A DNA stretch of 64,000 bases from Marinicella litoralis (GCF_002591915.1 NZ_NIHB01000002.1:628133-692132); one strand, 5' to 3'; shown: positions 1-10,553, counted from the first letter of the stretch. Notes: a model not told the origin generated them from the sequence alone. Numbers and translations: made by a program.

Positions 1-1215
1 ATGATGAAAAATTTGCCACAAAACTTTGGCCACCTGCTGGTTAAATCCACCCACAGTGAACAACAATTTCTGTACCCGATCCAATCAATTGAACAGGTCA
101 ATAAAAACCGCAAAATCTTGGGTCTAACACCATTGAAAGAGATGCTGGGCACAAAAAACTGGTTGTTAAGAGCCAAAGGAGAAGTCAATCGCAATCATGA
201 ACTGGTTCCAGCCGAACAATTGATGCAAATAGCAGATTTGGCGCTCACTTGTTTGGATCAAATTTACCCCAATTCAATCAAACACATATTGAACCATGCC
301 GATGATGCCGCCGTACCTGACCAATTGTATCCAGCTTTTTTTGGTTGTTTTGACTGGCATTCATCTGTGCATGGTCACTGGTTACTTGTCAGGGCAGCAA
401 AATTATTTCCAAATCACGAAAAAACGCCTGTATTTATTGAACGGCTGGCAGCCCATTTCACTGCTGAAAAACTGAAAAGCGAATTGGATTATTTTCAACA
501 ATCTGGACGTGCTGGCTTTGAACGCCCTTATGGCTTGGCTTGGTTTTTACAGTTGTATGCAGAAATTCATGACTGGCAACACCCTTCGGCTCAAGCATGG
601 TTGCTGAATATGCAACCCTTGAAAAATCACATTGTGCAACAATTAACCAGTTGGGTGCCCAAACTGGCTTATCCCATTCGAAGTGGTGAACACAGCCAGA
701 CGGCCTTCGCATTTGGGCTTGCCTATGATTATGCAAAGATCACTGAAGATCATGTGTTCAGTGATTTATTGGAGCAGCAAGTCAACCGTTTGTATTTGGA
801 CGATCGAAAATGTCCCATCAACTATGAACCATCGGGCCATGATTTTTTATCTCCATGTTTGGCTGAAGCAGATCTGATGCGCCGTGTTTTGTCACAACAA
901 GACTACAGCAAGTGGTTAAAACGATTTTTACCTGGCATCAAAAAAGGCAGTCGTTGGTTAAAAATCGCCCAAGTTACCGACCGAGTTGATGGCAAACTGG
1001 CTCATTTAGATGGCTTGAATATAGCCCGAGCTTGGATGTTGGAAGGTATGGCTTTCGCCTTGCCAAAAAAAGACAAAAGACAACAGTTATTATTAAAATT
1101 GGCTGACAAACATGCCGAATCAGGACTGGCGGCTGTGACTGGTGAACATTATTCGGGAGGGCACTGGCTGGGTTCATTTGCTACTTATTATTTGACCCAG
1201 AGCGGCTTGAATTAA
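1..1215 (+). CDS. DUF2891 family protein
   Basis: Function is not established. The core block FGCFDWHSSVHGHW (residues about 113-126) is the hallmark of the DUF2891 family, in which a DWHSSVHGHW segment and further conserved His, Glu and Trp residues lie on an all-alpha, probably alpha/alpha-barrel scaffold. A second conserved stretch, GEHSQTAFAF, lies near residue 230, and the C-terminal GGHWLGSFATYYL motif is intact. No signal peptide is visible. The window opens exactly on two ATG codons, so the true start may lie upstream. The first 65 or so residues do not look like the family core and are the least certain part. The gene is followed by a separate, independently started gene. Confidence 0.8.
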   Translation: MMKNLPQNFGHLLVKSTHSEQQFLYPIQSIEQVNKNRKILGLTPLKEMLGTKNWLLRAKGEVNRNHELVPAEQLMQIADLALTCLDQIYPNSIKHILNHADDAAVPDQLYPAFFGCFDWHSSVHGHWLLVRAAKLFPNHEKTPVFIERLAAHFTAEKLKSELDYFQQSGRAGFERPYGLAWFLQLYAEIHDWQHPSAQAWLLNMQPLKNHIVQQLTSWVPKLAYPIRSGEHSQTAFAFGLAYDYAKITEDHVFSDLLEQQVNRLYLDDRKCPINYEPSGHDFLSPCLAEADLMRRVLSQQDYSKWLKRFLPGIKKGSRWLKIAQVTDRVDGKLAHLDGLNIARAWMLEGMAFALPKKDKRQQLLLKLADKHAESGLAAVTGEHYSGGHWLGSFATYYLTQSGLN

Positions 1216-1326
1216 GCAGTGACATTTTGGCCTTGTTCAGCCAAGAATAACTAAAAGAAAATTGATGCCCTAAATCATCGGTGGTAAGATGAATCGTATG
1301 GTTAACTATAGGGATGCTCAATTACT

Positions 1327-4287
1327 GTGAAAATTAATCAATCTATCCGATTCAACACATTTTTAGATTGCACATTATTCCCTCTTTTACTCTGCCTCAT
1401 ATTAATCCTTTCTAGCAATAACACAGCCGCACAAGAATTGCCTTTTGCCAATCTAAGCATCGCAGATGGTTTAGAAGATATGGTGATATTTGACATTGAA
1501 CAAGATGACCATGGCTTTCTGTGGATGACCACAAGAACTGGCATCAGTCGATTTGACGGCAATCAATTCTGGACATTCAACCGCTCAAATGGTCTGCCAC
1601 ATAATTTGGTAAGGGATTTATTGAAGGCCAAAAATGGCAAGCTTTGGGCTGCCTCAGAAGCAGGTTTGGCTTGGTTTGATGGTTATGAATTCAAATCAAT
1701 TTCGGAAGAATATTGGCCAAGCAACGTTTCAGCCAGGGCCTTACAAGAAGCCGCAGATGGTACCATTTGGGTAGCAACCTATGGTATGGGTATAGTGCAA
1801 ATTGACCCCAGTGGCAACCCCAAAATAATCAATCAATTTAATTCGTCGACCGGTTTTCCAAGCGATCGTTTTCGCAGCCTAATGATTGATGTGGATGGCC
1901 ACATTTGGGCAGGTGACTCAAAACGCGTGATCAGAATCAACAACGATGGCTACGAGGCAATTGAATGGAAGGCCGAAGCGTCTGAAATCCGCACCATTTT
2001 CCAACATGAGAACAAACAAATTTGGGTTGGCACCCGCAATGGTGTGGCCGTTTTTGATGGAACGGCCTTTGTTCCACTTGACTTTGATGTTGACCTGTCC
2101 AACCAAACCATCAACTCCTTTACAGTTGACCATCAGCAGCATATTTGGGTGAGTTCGCGGGATTATGGTGCCTATGAATTTAATCAAGATCGTCAATTAG
2201 TCAAGCATTTAAACATGTCCAATGGGCTGCCTGATAACAGCGTGAATAGCATGTATCAAGACAGTGAGAACAACATTTGGTTTGGTACTTATGGTGGCGG
2301 CATTGCCAGACTGAGCGCAGCCAATGTAACCAATTGGAAAGCACAAAACGCCATGCCAAATCCCAATGTATATGCCATCATACAAGACAACAACGGTTGT
2401 ATCTGGATAGGCACCAATGGTGATGGCGTCAGTTTATTGTGTGAAGGTGAATTAACACACATCACCACCAAGCAAGGACTAAGCCACAACAAAGTATTAA
2501 CGGCCGTATTGGACGATGAAGGTGATCCTTGGTTTGGCACTTTACAAGGAATTACCTATCAAAAAAACAATCAATTTCATCAGCTGCACATTTCAGAAGG
2601 ATTAACTGGACCGGTGGTTTATCACATCATCAAAGACTTGGATGACAGCTTATGGATAGGCACCAACAATGGTTTAAACCATTACCAAGATGGGAAATTC
2701 ACCAGTTATTTTACCGAAGATGGCTTGCCTGATAATCGAATCAATCGCATCTTTCAAAGTAAAAATGGTGATATCTGGTTGGCATCTTCCAATGGACTGT
2801 CATTATTTAAAGACGGCCAGTTTACCAATTGGTCAACCAGTGATGGTCTGGCGGCTAATTTCATCAATGACATTTATGAAGATGGAAAGGGGGTTTTATG
2901 GCTTGCGACCAACAATGGTTTGAGTTTATTTGATGGCACCTCGTTCACCACCTGGACCACTGAAGATGGTTTACCACACAACAATGCAACCAGCATCCTA
3001 CAAGGGGAAAACAATGACATTTGGATAGGTACCAGCAGGGGAGTGGCGATTTTTGATGGCAGCAATTTTACGGTGATAACCTCCAGAGAAGGTTTGGTTT
3101 TTGATTTGGTCAATCGTGGTGCTGGATTCCGTGATGATCAAGGCAACCTCTGGTTTGGTACCGCCAAAGGCATCAGTCGCTTTGATGCCAACTTCAAGCC
3201 CGGTTCAAGCACACCGCCACCTGTTCACATCATATCCGTTCGCAATGAAATGGATGCACTTGACCTCAATACAAAAATTAGAATTCAGCAACAAGACAGC
3301 AGCTTAACCTTAAGTTTCACTGCGATCAGCTTTCAACGTGCCCCGGATATCAGCTACCGATATCGATTGGCGGTGAATGAAGACACGCCATGGCGTGAAA
3401 CAAGACTGAATGAAATCCAAATCAACTCATTGGCAGCGGGTAATTATCGTTTTCAAGTCACAGCACGCATTGGTAATGGTGCTTGGAACTCAAACCCAGC
3501 TGAATTTAATTTTGAGGTAACCCCACCTTTTTGGCAAACTCCGTGGTTTATCTTGCTGTTGATTGCAGGTGTAGTGATTTTCTTGCTGTATCGTAATTGG
3601 CGAAACAAACAACATGCATTGAAACTGGAAAACATTGTGTTTGATCGAACCAAACAACTTGAAGAACTGAACCAAGGTCTGGATTGGCTGGCAAACCATG
3701 ACAGTTTAACTCGCCTATCAAACCGCAATCACGTGCAAAACTTACTCAATGAATTCAGTTACGCCTCCTCATCTCCCTTTGCGGTCATTGCCATTGATTT
3801 AGATTATTTTAAAAACGTAAATGATCAATATGGTCATGACTTCGGCGACCAGGTCTTGAAGCGTTTTTCCAAAATGTTGTCTGATTTAATTGAAGAAAAC
3901 CAAACTGCAGCCCGCTGGGGTGGTGAAGAATTTATTATTATTTGTCCTCAAATTAAACTGACTCAACTCAAAATATTGTCATTAAGTATCATCCAACAAT
4001 GCAGGCATTTAATCATTCCGAATCACCTCAGTGAAACAGTTGATGTCACTTGTTCAGTTGGCTTTGCCTATATCCCCGGATTCAACCCTGAGTACAAACT
4101 GGTGACACAAATGGAAAAAACCATTCAGTTGGCTGACCAAGCTTTGTATGCAGCGAAACACAACGGACGGGATCAATTGTATGGATACATCATCAAACAA
4201 CCGGCAAAAACAATACAACTGAAAACTTACCTCAGTGACATTCAAGATGCCATTGATAAACAATGGATAGAAGCCGTCAAAGAATAA
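1327..4287 (+). CDS. Reg_prop sensor diguanylate cyclase (GGDEF)
   Basis: Predicted inner-membrane protein that senses an unknown periplasmic ligand and makes c-di-GMP from two GTP. It has an N-terminal signal/anchor segment (about 12-36), then about a dozen Reg_prop propeller repeats of the type IWIGTNxGL...DG (about 40-625). A Y_Y_Y domain follows (about 665-730), then a transmembrane helix FILLLIAGVVIFLLY (about 740-755), a short coiled linker and a GGDEF domain with GGEEF at 865-869. The I-site RxxD is absent: the equivalent residues are EENQ. The start is GTG; an AGGGA lies some 14 bases upstream, so the start is only moderately certain. It resembles hybrid two-component propeller sensors but ends in GGDEF rather than a kinase. 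A second protein of the same plan lies at 16.1-19.1 kb. Confidence 0.9.
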   Translation: MKINQSIRFNTFLDCTLFPLLLCLILILSSNNTAAQELPFANLSIADGLEDMVIFDIEQDDHGFLWMTTRTGISRFDGNQFWTFNRSNGLPHNLVRDLLKAKNGKLWAASEAGLAWFDGYEFKSISEEYWPSNVSARALQEAADGTIWVATYGMGIVQIDPSGNPKIINQFNSSTGFPSDRFRSLMIDVDGHIWAGDSKRVIRINNDGYEAIEWKAEASEIRTIFQHENKQIWVGTRNGVAVFDGTAFVPLDFDVDLSNQTINSFTVDHQQHIWVSSRDYGAYEFNQDRQLVKHLNMSNGLPDNSVNSMYQDSENNIWFGTYGGGIARLSAANVTNWKAQNAMPNPNVYAIIQDNNGCIWIGTNGDGVSLLCEGELTHITTKQGLSHNKVLTAVLDDEGDPWFGTLQGITYQKNNQFHQLHISEGLTGPVVYHIIKDLDDSLWIGTNNGLNHYQDGKFTSYFTEDGLPDNRINRIFQSKNGDIWLASSNGLSLFKDGQFTNWSTSDGLAANFINDIYEDGKGVLWLATNNGLSLFDGTSFTTWTTEDGLPHNNATSILQGENNDIWIGTSRGVAIFDGSNFTVITSREGLVFDLVNRGAGFRDDQGNLWFGTAKGISRFDANFKPGSSTPPPVHIISVRNEMDALDLNTKIRIQQQDSSLTLSFTAISFQRAPDISYRYRLAVNEDTPWRETRLNEIQINSLAAGNYRFQVTARIGNGAWNSNPAEFNFEVTPPFWQTPWFILLLIAGVVIFLLYRNWRNKQHALKLENIVFDRTKQLEELNQGLDWLANHDSLTRLSNRNHVQNLLNEFSYASSSPFAVIAIDLDYFKNVNDQYGHDFGDQVLKRFSKMLSDLIEENQTAARWGGEEFIIICPQIKLTQLKILSLSIIQQCRHLIIPNHLSETVDVTCSVGFAYIPGFNPEYKLVTQMEKTIQLADQALYAAKHNGRDQLYGYIIKQPAKTIQLKTYLSDIQDAIDKQWIEAVKE

Positions 4288-4416
4288 ACCCATTCTGATT
4301 TTTTTGGTACATCGAGCCAAAACCAAATCAGCCGGTTTTATCCTTAAATATTCACTGTTTCATTGTGCCCCACTGCAGTTAGAATATAGCACCAGTGATA
4401 TCAACTGAGACAAGCA

Positions 4417-5637
4417 ATGAAAAATACCTTTAAATCAGACAAACTTAAGGGCGTGTGTTATGACATTCGAGGCCCTGTTTTGGCTGCCGCTAAACGCATC
4501 GAAGAACAAGGCCAGAAAGTGTTGAAATTAAACATTGGTAACCCAGCACCCTTCGGCTTTGATGCCCCAGATGACATTGTTCGTGATGTGGTCCACCACA
4601 TCACTGATGCCGAAGGTTATTGTGATTCTAAAGGCATCTACCCTGCTCGGGTTGCTATTTACCAATATTATCAAAAACGAAAAATCAAGAACCTGAATAT
4701 TGATAACATCCTCATTGGCAATGGCGTCAGTGAATTGATTGTCATGACCATGCAAGCCTTGTTGAATGATGGTGATGAAATGTTAATTCCCGCACCTGAT
4801 TACCCATTGTGGACTGCTGCCGTTCATTTATCAGGTGGCAAGGCCGTGCATTATTTATGTGATGAAAACAACGACTGGGCACCTGACGTTGCTGACATGG
4901 AAAACAAAATCACTGAAAATACACGTGGCATCGTGCTGATTAACCCCAATAACCCAACAGGTGCCATTTATACAAAACAACAATTACTAGCGGTTATCGA
5001 CCTGGCAAGAAAGCATGATTTGATTGTTTTCAGCGATGAAATATATGAGCTCATCAGGTACGATGACACCCCGTTCACCTCTATTGCAGCTTTGGCAGAT
5101 GATGTGATGTTTGTGACATTCAATGGTTTGTCAAAAACTTACCGAGTGGCCGGTTATCGAACTGGTTGGATGGTGATTTCAGGAGCACTTGAGGGTGCTG
5201 ATGATTATTTAGATGGCTTGAACATTTTATCCTCAATGCGCTTGTGTGCCAATGTTCCCACACAATATGGCATACAATCTGCATTGGGTGGTAAGCAATC
5301 CATTTATGACCTGACAGCTGCCGAAGGAAGGTTAAATCAACAAAGACAACTTGCCCATGAAATGATCAATGACATACCAGGATTATCAACCACCTTACCC
5401 AAGGGCGCTTTGTATTGTTTTGTTAAAATCGATACCGAGCGATTTAACATCACAGATGATGAACAATTTATTCTGGACTTATTAATAGCCAAACACATTT
5501 TACTGGTTCATGGCACTGCATTCAATTGGCCAGAACCGAACCATTTCAGGTTGGTTTATTTACCCCAGGTCACAGTACTGGAAGATGCCTTGAGTCGCCT
5601 AAAGGATTTCTTGAGGGATTACCGACAAAACAACTAA
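4417..5637 (+). CDS. alaA: alanine transaminase AlaA-like
   Basis: Cytoplasmic PLP-dependent class I/II aminotransferase; AlaA makes alanine from pyruvate with glutamate as amino donor. The 406-residue length equals the usual AlaA length. Visible landmarks are NIGNPAPFGF near the N-terminus, the substrate/cofactor segment INPNNPTGAIY (about 175-185), SDEIYELI (about 206-213), and the Schiff-base lysine in GLSKTYRVAGYRTGW (Lys240, the AlaA position). The start fits the family N-terminus (K-S-x-KL-x-x-VCYDIRGPV). It stands alone with its own upstream gap. The AlaA assignment rests on recognised family motifs; another transaminase of the same subgroup is the main alternative. Confidence 0.92.
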   Translation: MKNTFKSDKLKGVCYDIRGPVLAAAKRIEEQGQKVLKLNIGNPAPFGFDAPDDIVRDVVHHITDAEGYCDSKGIYPARVAIYQYYQKRKIKNLNIDNILIGNGVSELIVMTMQALLNDGDEMLIPAPDYPLWTAAVHLSGGKAVHYLCDENNDWAPDVADMENKITENTRGIVLINPNNPTGAIYTKQQLLAVIDLARKHDLIVFSDEIYELIRYDDTPFTSIAALADDVMFVTFNGLSKTYRVAGYRTGWMVISGALEGADDYLDGLNILSSMRLCANVPTQYGIQSALGGKQSIYDLTAAEGRLNQQRQLAHEMINDIPGLSTTLPKGALYCFVKIDTERFNITDDEQFILDLLIAKHILLVHGTAFNWPEPNHFRLVYLPQVTVLEDALSRLKDFLRDYRQNN

Positions 5638-5762
5638 GCTCACCATCTGAATGGTCATTTGCTAAATTTGACACGCCAGTGTCATTGGAACAAACAGCTG
5701 GTTTTACAATATTTTCATTGTGCTGATGTTAATGTATTGATACTTTCATTTGAGGAGAAAAG

Positions 5763-6260
5763 ATGAGTATCAAAGAAACCAATGATTTTGACAAGATCAG
5801 AGAAATCATTGAAGACATCAAAATTGCCATGCTGGTGACAGCAGACAGCGAAATAAGCCTGAACTCAAGGCCCATGTTTACTGCAGACATTGACAGTGAA
5901 AACAACATTTGGTTTTTTACCCGAGATGACTCTGGTAAAGTCAAAGAAATGATTAATGACCACCATGTCAATCTGTCGTACTCTTGCCCCAAAGATGGCC
6001 AATACCTCTCTGTAAGCGGCACTGCATCATTCAATGACAATCCCCAAAGAAAAGCAGCATTGTTTAACCTGATGACCAAAGCATGGTTTCCTGCAGGTGC
6101 AGAAGACCCAACTTTATTGTTAATTAAAGTCAATCCGCATCAAGCTGAATATTGGGACACTTCTTCAAGTAAACTGGTACAGTTGTTTCGAATTGTTAAA
6201 GCCATTGCCACTGAGAACGTATATAAAGGTGGCGAGCACGGCAAAGTCAACGATATTTGA
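5763..6260 (+). CDS. pyridoxamine 5'-phosphate oxidase-fold protein (GS26-like)
   Basis: Small flavin/split-barrel protein of the general-stress-protein-26 type. The fold is suggested by an N-terminal helix, the AMLVTADSEISLNSRPMF strand pair (about 29-46), IWFFTRDDSGKVKEM (about 58-72), and a C-terminal KLVQLFRIVKAIAT tail typical of the GS26 subgroup. Relatives bind FMN, FAD or F420-like cofactors, but the substrate is unknown. The start is supported by the GAGGAG ribosome-binding site about 6 bases upstream (TTGAGGAGAAAAGATG). It is convergent with the following mechanosensitive-channel gene, with a hairpin between them. Confidence 0.85.
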   Translation: MSIKETNDFDKIREIIEDIKIAMLVTADSEISLNSRPMFTADIDSENNIWFFTRDDSGKVKEMINDHHVNLSYSCPKDGQYLSVSGTASFNDNPQRKAALFNLMTKAWFPAGAEDPTLLLIKVNPHQAEYWDTSSSKLVQLFRIVKAIATENVYKGGEHGKVNDI

Positions 6261-6303
6261 GCCACCAACTCAAACCCTGCCACCTTATAAGCTCAATCAA
6301 TCA

Positions 6304-6334
6304 AACCTCTGGAAATTACCCAACTCCAGAGGTT
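6304..6334. other. 10-bp hairpin between convergent genes
   Basis: A perfect inverted repeat AACCTCTGGA / TCCAGAGGTT (6304-6313 and 6325-6334) encloses an 11-base loop. It sits between the stops of two convergent genes. There is no adjacent T-run on either strand, so it is not a textbook intrinsic terminator; a transcript-end or RNA-stability hairpin is a guess. Confidence 0.5.
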
Positions 6335-6389
6335 ATAGTGCATGGTTATGAATTTTTGATTTGCACCAACAGATTGAATTGAAAAGAGA

Positions 6390-8789
6390 TCAATCTGATT
6401 TGTCTTTGTCTTTTTGTTCAGCTTCCTTTTTCTTTTCATCCTCTTCTATCATTTGCGCAACTTCACCTTTACCCTTTTCTTTGTTGTCATCAGCGGTTTG
6501 TCTGGCATTGGACTGTGCAGGAGATTCAGCTTCAAGCTGTTTGGAATGATTGTCCTTAGAATCGGTATTTTGGGAATTTGATTCATCAATCTGCAATATC
6601 GATGAGTCTTTAATGTGAATGTCTCTTTGTGGGAATGGAATACTGATATTCGCATCACGCAGGGCTTTATCAATTGCAAAATTGATGTCTGTTTCCACAT
6701 CTAAAAACATTTTTATGTCTTTAATCATCACCCGCAGTTCAAAATTCAAACTGCTGTCGCCAAATTCTCGAAACAACACTTTGTGTTTATAGGGGTCACG
6801 TTTAATCACTTGATCATGGCTGGTGGCAATTTCATTCAGTATTTCTCGGACTTGATTCACATCAGACCCATAAGCCACTCCGATTTTTATGGTAATTCGT
6901 CCAATAGAATTACTTAAAGTCCAATTGGTGACATGATGAGACAACAGTTCTGAATTAGGCACCAATATTTCTGCATTATCAAATGTCCTGATGCGCGTGG
7001 CTCTGATTTTAACTTTTTCAATCAAGCCAACTGTTCCCCCCACTTCAACCCAATCACCTCTGGTCACTGGCCTTTCAAACAATAAAATCAGACCTGAAAC
7101 AAAATTACTGACTATGTTTTTTAAGCCAAAACCAATACCCACAGAAAGTGCGCCAGCAATGATGGCTAATCTCGAAATATCAAAGCCTGCCACTGAAAGC
7201 CCAACAAACACGGCAATGGTCAATCCAATGTACCAAATCAACATAGAAAAAACTTCACGAGAACTTTTTCTGACCCTGCTTTTATCAAACCAACGATTTT
7301 CAATACCCAATTTCAGCTTCTGCAAAACATAAACAATCAAAGAGACCAACACCACAGCAATTAATATATCCTGAGGGACAATGCGAACTGATCCCAAATC
7401 AAAACCTTCACTGTAGATGAATGAAACTTGTTTATAAGCTTCCTCTGAAACGCCACCCAGCCAGCTCAAAAATACCAAGCCTGCCAGACCAGAAACAAGT
7501 ACAGTCAATAGACTGACCCAGAATGGAAATGCAAAGTTCGAACCATCGTATTCCTCTTGCTGCTTTAGGTGGTTGATTTTATGCACCAATGATACTTTTC
7601 TGATTGAATTAATTGTTTTTAATTGCCAATGAACCAACATCAGTCCAACAGAAATTATCAGTATATATTGAGCGCCCTGAGCATAACTCAATGTATACGC
7701 CAGCAAGCTAAGGACTGCTAAAAGCAAAATCAACAATGGAACAAACCGATCCTTCTTCGATTTGATTAACAAGTAAAAGTACAGGTTAGTTAGGCCCAAT
7801 AATAAACAAGTCAAAATGACCAGTGGAGTGATTAACACTGAATATTCAACCAACCAATCTAAACCAATGTTCTGTTTAAAATGAATGCCATTCCACCCTA
7901 AAGCCAACAACACAATCAATCCTGTTGAATAGATCATGAAAGGCTTTATAAATTGCTTTTGTTGTTCAGACACCAATAATTTTAAGGGCAACAGTACAAA
8001 AGCGTCACGAACCAATAATCCACCGAATAACACAAACGCGTGTACTTTATTGCTGTCAACCCAAACGTAATAGAGCCAAGCCAAAACCAATGGCACCGCA
8101 TACAAACTCATCAGCTGCTTTATAAATCCTTTAACGCTGATACCCGCTGGATCGACAGCCTTAAAGGTAAAGGCCTCAGCTCGATGACGCCACAAAACCA
8201 TCGCATAAGCACCCATGCCCAATAGAACAGTCCATAAAAACCAAATGTTAAAAGGCAAAATTTGGGACACATCTTTTAAATTGAGTTGAACGTTTTCTGC
8301 TTTCATAAAAGACCAAACATCTTGACGGCTGGTCAATTCATCCATCCAAAGTTGTTGTTTCTTTTCAAACAGAGCAAATCTGGCCTCTTCCATTTGCCCG
8401 GATTTTAACCGGCAGGCTATCAGTCGCTTGGTGGTGACATTAATTTGGCGATCGACCTCTTGCGTTGCGGCACTTTGCGGCAACATTTGGGACCCTTGAT
8501 CCTGTCCATCTTTGGCGTCGCTTTTTAATGCATCAATCTCGCGGATATCTACCAACTGTGCAATTTCTTGTTCAGCCTTTTTTTCACAATTTTGCAAGGC
8601 TTTAATTAAATCTTGACTATTTTTCTCCAATTCACTTAAGCCATTAACTGACAAATCAGATTTTTGATATTTTTCTAAAAATTGGTTGGTCTGCTGTTCT
8701 AATTGTTGAAAATCAAGATTGTCTGCACAAGTTAAAGACACCCAATGACTCAAAACGCACAGGAGCAAGCATACTATTTTATTTGTCAT
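6390..8789 (-). CDS. large MscS-family mechanosensitive channel
   Basis: Inner-membrane tension-gated channel of the large (KefA/MscK-like) class. It has a signal peptide (about 1-22) and a periplasmic coiled-coil region rich in Gln/Glu/Lys (about 25-165), then about eleven membrane helices. The MscS core begins around residue 530 with a pore helix rich in Gly/Ala (ISRLAIIAGALSVGIGFGLK). The beta domain follows with FERPVTRGDWVEVGG and the VPNSELLSHHVTNWT motif, then the C-terminal alpha/beta cage with PFPQRDIHI. The last 70 residues form a low-complexity, highly charged tail (DDNKEKGKGE ... EAEQKDKDKSD) not needed for the family fold. It could be assigned MscK-like, but the periplasmic part is much shorter than in E. 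coli MscK. Confidence 0.9.
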   Translation of the reverse strand: MTNKIVCLLLCVLSHWVSLTCADNLDFQQLEQQTNQFLEKYQKSDLSVNGLSELEKNSQDLIKALQNCEKKAEQEIAQLVDIREIDALKSDAKDGQDQGSQMLPQSAATQEVDRQINVTTKRLIACRLKSGQMEEARFALFEKKQQLWMDELTSRQDVWSFMKAENVQLNLKDVSQILPFNIWFLWTVLLGMGAYAMVLWRHRAEAFTFKAVDPAGISVKGFIKQLMSLYAVPLVLAWLYYVWVDSNKVHAFVLFGGLLVRDAFVLLPLKLLVSEQQKQFIKPFMIYSTGLIVLLALGWNGIHFKQNIGLDWLVEYSVLITPLVILTCLLLGLTNLYFYLLIKSKKDRFVPLLILLLAVLSLLAYTLSYAQGAQYILIISVGLMLVHWQLKTINSIRKVSLVHKINHLKQQEEYDGSNFAFPFWVSLLTVLVSGLAGLVFLSWLGGVSEEAYKQVSFIYSEGFDLGSVRIVPQDILIAVVLVSLIVYVLQKLKLGIENRWFDKSRVRKSSREVFSMLIWYIGLTIAVFVGLSVAGFDISRLAIIAGALSVGIGFGLKNIVSNFVSGLILLFERPVTRGDWVEVGGTVGLIEKVKIRATRIRTFDNAEILVPNSELLSHHVTNWTLSNSIGRITIKIGVAYGSDVNQVREILNEIATSHDQVIKRDPYKHKVLFREFGDSSLNFELRVMIKDIKMFLDVETDINFAIDKALRDANISIPFPQRDIHIKDSSILQIDESNSQNTDSKDNHSKQLEAESPAQSNARQTADDNKEKGKGEVAQMIEEDEKKKEAEQKDKDKSD

Positions 8790-8993
8790 GAAGCTGATTT
8801 GATTTCACAGATTTTAATGTATTCCTATTCTATCAATACAACTGTCATATTTATGTAGATATTGCATAAATTTAAACATTCATGATGACGCAAACTACAA
8901 TCTGGCCGGCATCAATCATGAATTCCGCTTAAATGATTGACTTTAAAGTTCAATGAGTTACCATGCGCGACACTATTTTCATCAGTTTAAATC

Positions 8994-10553
8994 ATGTTTA
9001 ATTTAATATCTAAAAAGACGGGTTACAGCATCAAAAATGATGTGTTGTCTGGTTTAACTGTGGCCCTGGCATTGGTTCCTGAAGCCGTGGCTTTTGCATT
9101 TGTGGCCCGAGTTGATCCTTTGGTCGGCTTATATGCCGCTTTTATGGTTGGCTTGATAACCTCAATTTTCGGCGGTCGTCCTGGCATGATCTCTGGAGCC
9201 ACAGGCGCGATGGCTGTTGTTATGGTGGCTTTGGTTGCTGAACATGGCGTTCAATATTTATTCGCAGCAGTACTTCTGACCGGAGTGATACAAATGCTGG
9301 CAGGGGTATTTAAACTTGGCATGTTTATCAGGATGGTGCCCTATCCAGTCATGTTGGGCTTTGTCAATGGATTGGCAATTGTCATCTTTTTGGCTCAATT
9401 GGGCCAATTCAAGATTGTAGATGAAGCAGGCATGCATCAATGGATGCAAGGAACCACACTTTATTGGATGATTGGTATGGTTGCATTAACCATGTTAATC
9501 ATACACTTTTTACCTAAATTAACCCGAGTCATACCTGCTTCATTGGCCGCTATTTTGATTGTAACAGGTCTGGTTATTGGTTTAGACATCCCAATTCCTA
9601 ATGTGATTGATTATGTCCGTTCTGAATCAGGTAACCCAAATGCCACGATTGCAGCCGGTTTACCAACATTCGCCATTCCTTCGGTACCATTTGATCTGGC
9701 TACTTTAAAAATAATCCTGCCTTATTCGTTGATATTGGCGGCGGTTGGATTGATCGAATCCTTATTGACGATGACTTTGATTGATGAAATCACTGAAACA
9801 CGTGGCAATGGTAATCGTGAGTGCTTAGGCCAGGGCTTAGCTAATTTTACCAATGGATTTTTTGGTGGAATGGGTGGTTGCGCCATGATTGGGCAAAGCA
9901 TGATTAATATCAAATCAGGTGGGCGTGGGCGGTTATCGGGTATTTCAGCTGCCATTGCCTTGTTGCTGTTTATTTTGGTGGGCTCATCATGGATTGAAAT
10001 GGTGCCATTGGCGGCCTTGGTTGGCCTGATGTTTATGGTTGTGTTGGGAACCTTCGAATGGGCAAGCCTGAGAATGATTACCAAAGTACAAAAATCAGAA
10101 ATATTTATCATTGTATTGGTTTCCGGCATCACAGTCATAGCAGATTTGGCCATTGCCGTCGTTATTGGCGTGATTGTCAGCGCCTTGGTATTTGCCTGGA
10201 AAGGCGCCAAACGCATCTTTGCCGAAAGTCATGTTGATGAAAATGGATCCAAGGTTTATTTACTCAGTGGACCCGTGTTTTTTGGTTCCATTCAAAATTT
10301 TCAAGACATCTTTTCACCTCGTACTGACCCCGAAGACGTGATTGTGGATTTCCTGAATGCCCGTGTTTACGACCATTCTGCCATTGAAGCTTTGGACTCA
10401 TTGGCCGAACGTTATGAACGCAATGGTAAAAAATTACATTACCGACACTTAAGTCCAGAATGCAAACAACTTTTAACCAAAGCGGGTGACTTGGTCGAAT
10501 TGAATTTGATTGAAGACCCAGACTATAAGGTTGCAGACAGTACATTGGGGTGA
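8994..10553 (+). CDS. SulP family inorganic anion transporter
   Basis: Inner-membrane SLC26/SulP transporter, 519 residues. The N-terminus carries the sulfate-transporter signature region (DVLSGLTVALALVPEAVAFAFVA, about 14-36), and about 12-14 hydrophobic helices follow. NGFFGGMGGCAMIGQSMINIKSGGRGRLSG (about 286-315) is the conserved substrate-site loop of the YchM/BicA group. The C-terminal STAS domain covers about 415-505 and includes DVIVDFLNARVYDHSAIEAL. Substrate (sulfate, bicarbonate or another anion) cannot be read from sequence. It is divergent from the MscS-type gene with about 200 bp between. No strong ribosome-binding site is visible before this ATG, but the N-terminus matches the family start. 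Confidence 0.93.
   Translation: MFNLISKKTGYSIKNDVLSGLTVALALVPEAVAFAFVARVDPLVGLYAAFMVGLITSIFGGRPGMISGATGAMAVVMVALVAEHGVQYLFAAVLLTGVIQMLAGVFKLGMFIRMVPYPVMLGFVNGLAIVIFLAQLGQFKIVDEAGMHQWMQGTTLYWMIGMVALTMLIIHFLPKLTRVIPASLAAILIVTGLVIGLDIPIPNVIDYVRSESGNPNATIAAGLPTFAIPSVPFDLATLKIILPYSLILAAVGLIESLLTMTLIDEITETRGNGNRECLGQGLANFTNGFFGGMGGCAMIGQSMINIKSGGRGRLSGISAAIALLLFILVGSSWIEMVPLAALVGLMFMVVLGTFEWASLRMITKVQKSEIFIIVLVSGITVIADLAIAVVIGVIVSALVFAWKGAKRIFAESHVDENGSKVYLLSGPVFFGSIQNFQDIFSPRTDPEDVIVDFLNARVYDHSAIEALDSLAERYERNGKKLHYRHLSPECKQLLTKAGDLVELNLIEDPDYKVADSTLG

Noticed and set aside
5729-6133. 134-codon frame opposite the PNPOx-fold gene
   Set aside because: The plus-strand gene has a clear ribosome-binding site and family motifs; the antisense frame has neither.
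9722-10216. 164-codon frame opposite the SulP gene
   Set aside because: Antisense shadow of a conserved transporter; composition is Ile/Thr/Pro-rich and no family is seen.
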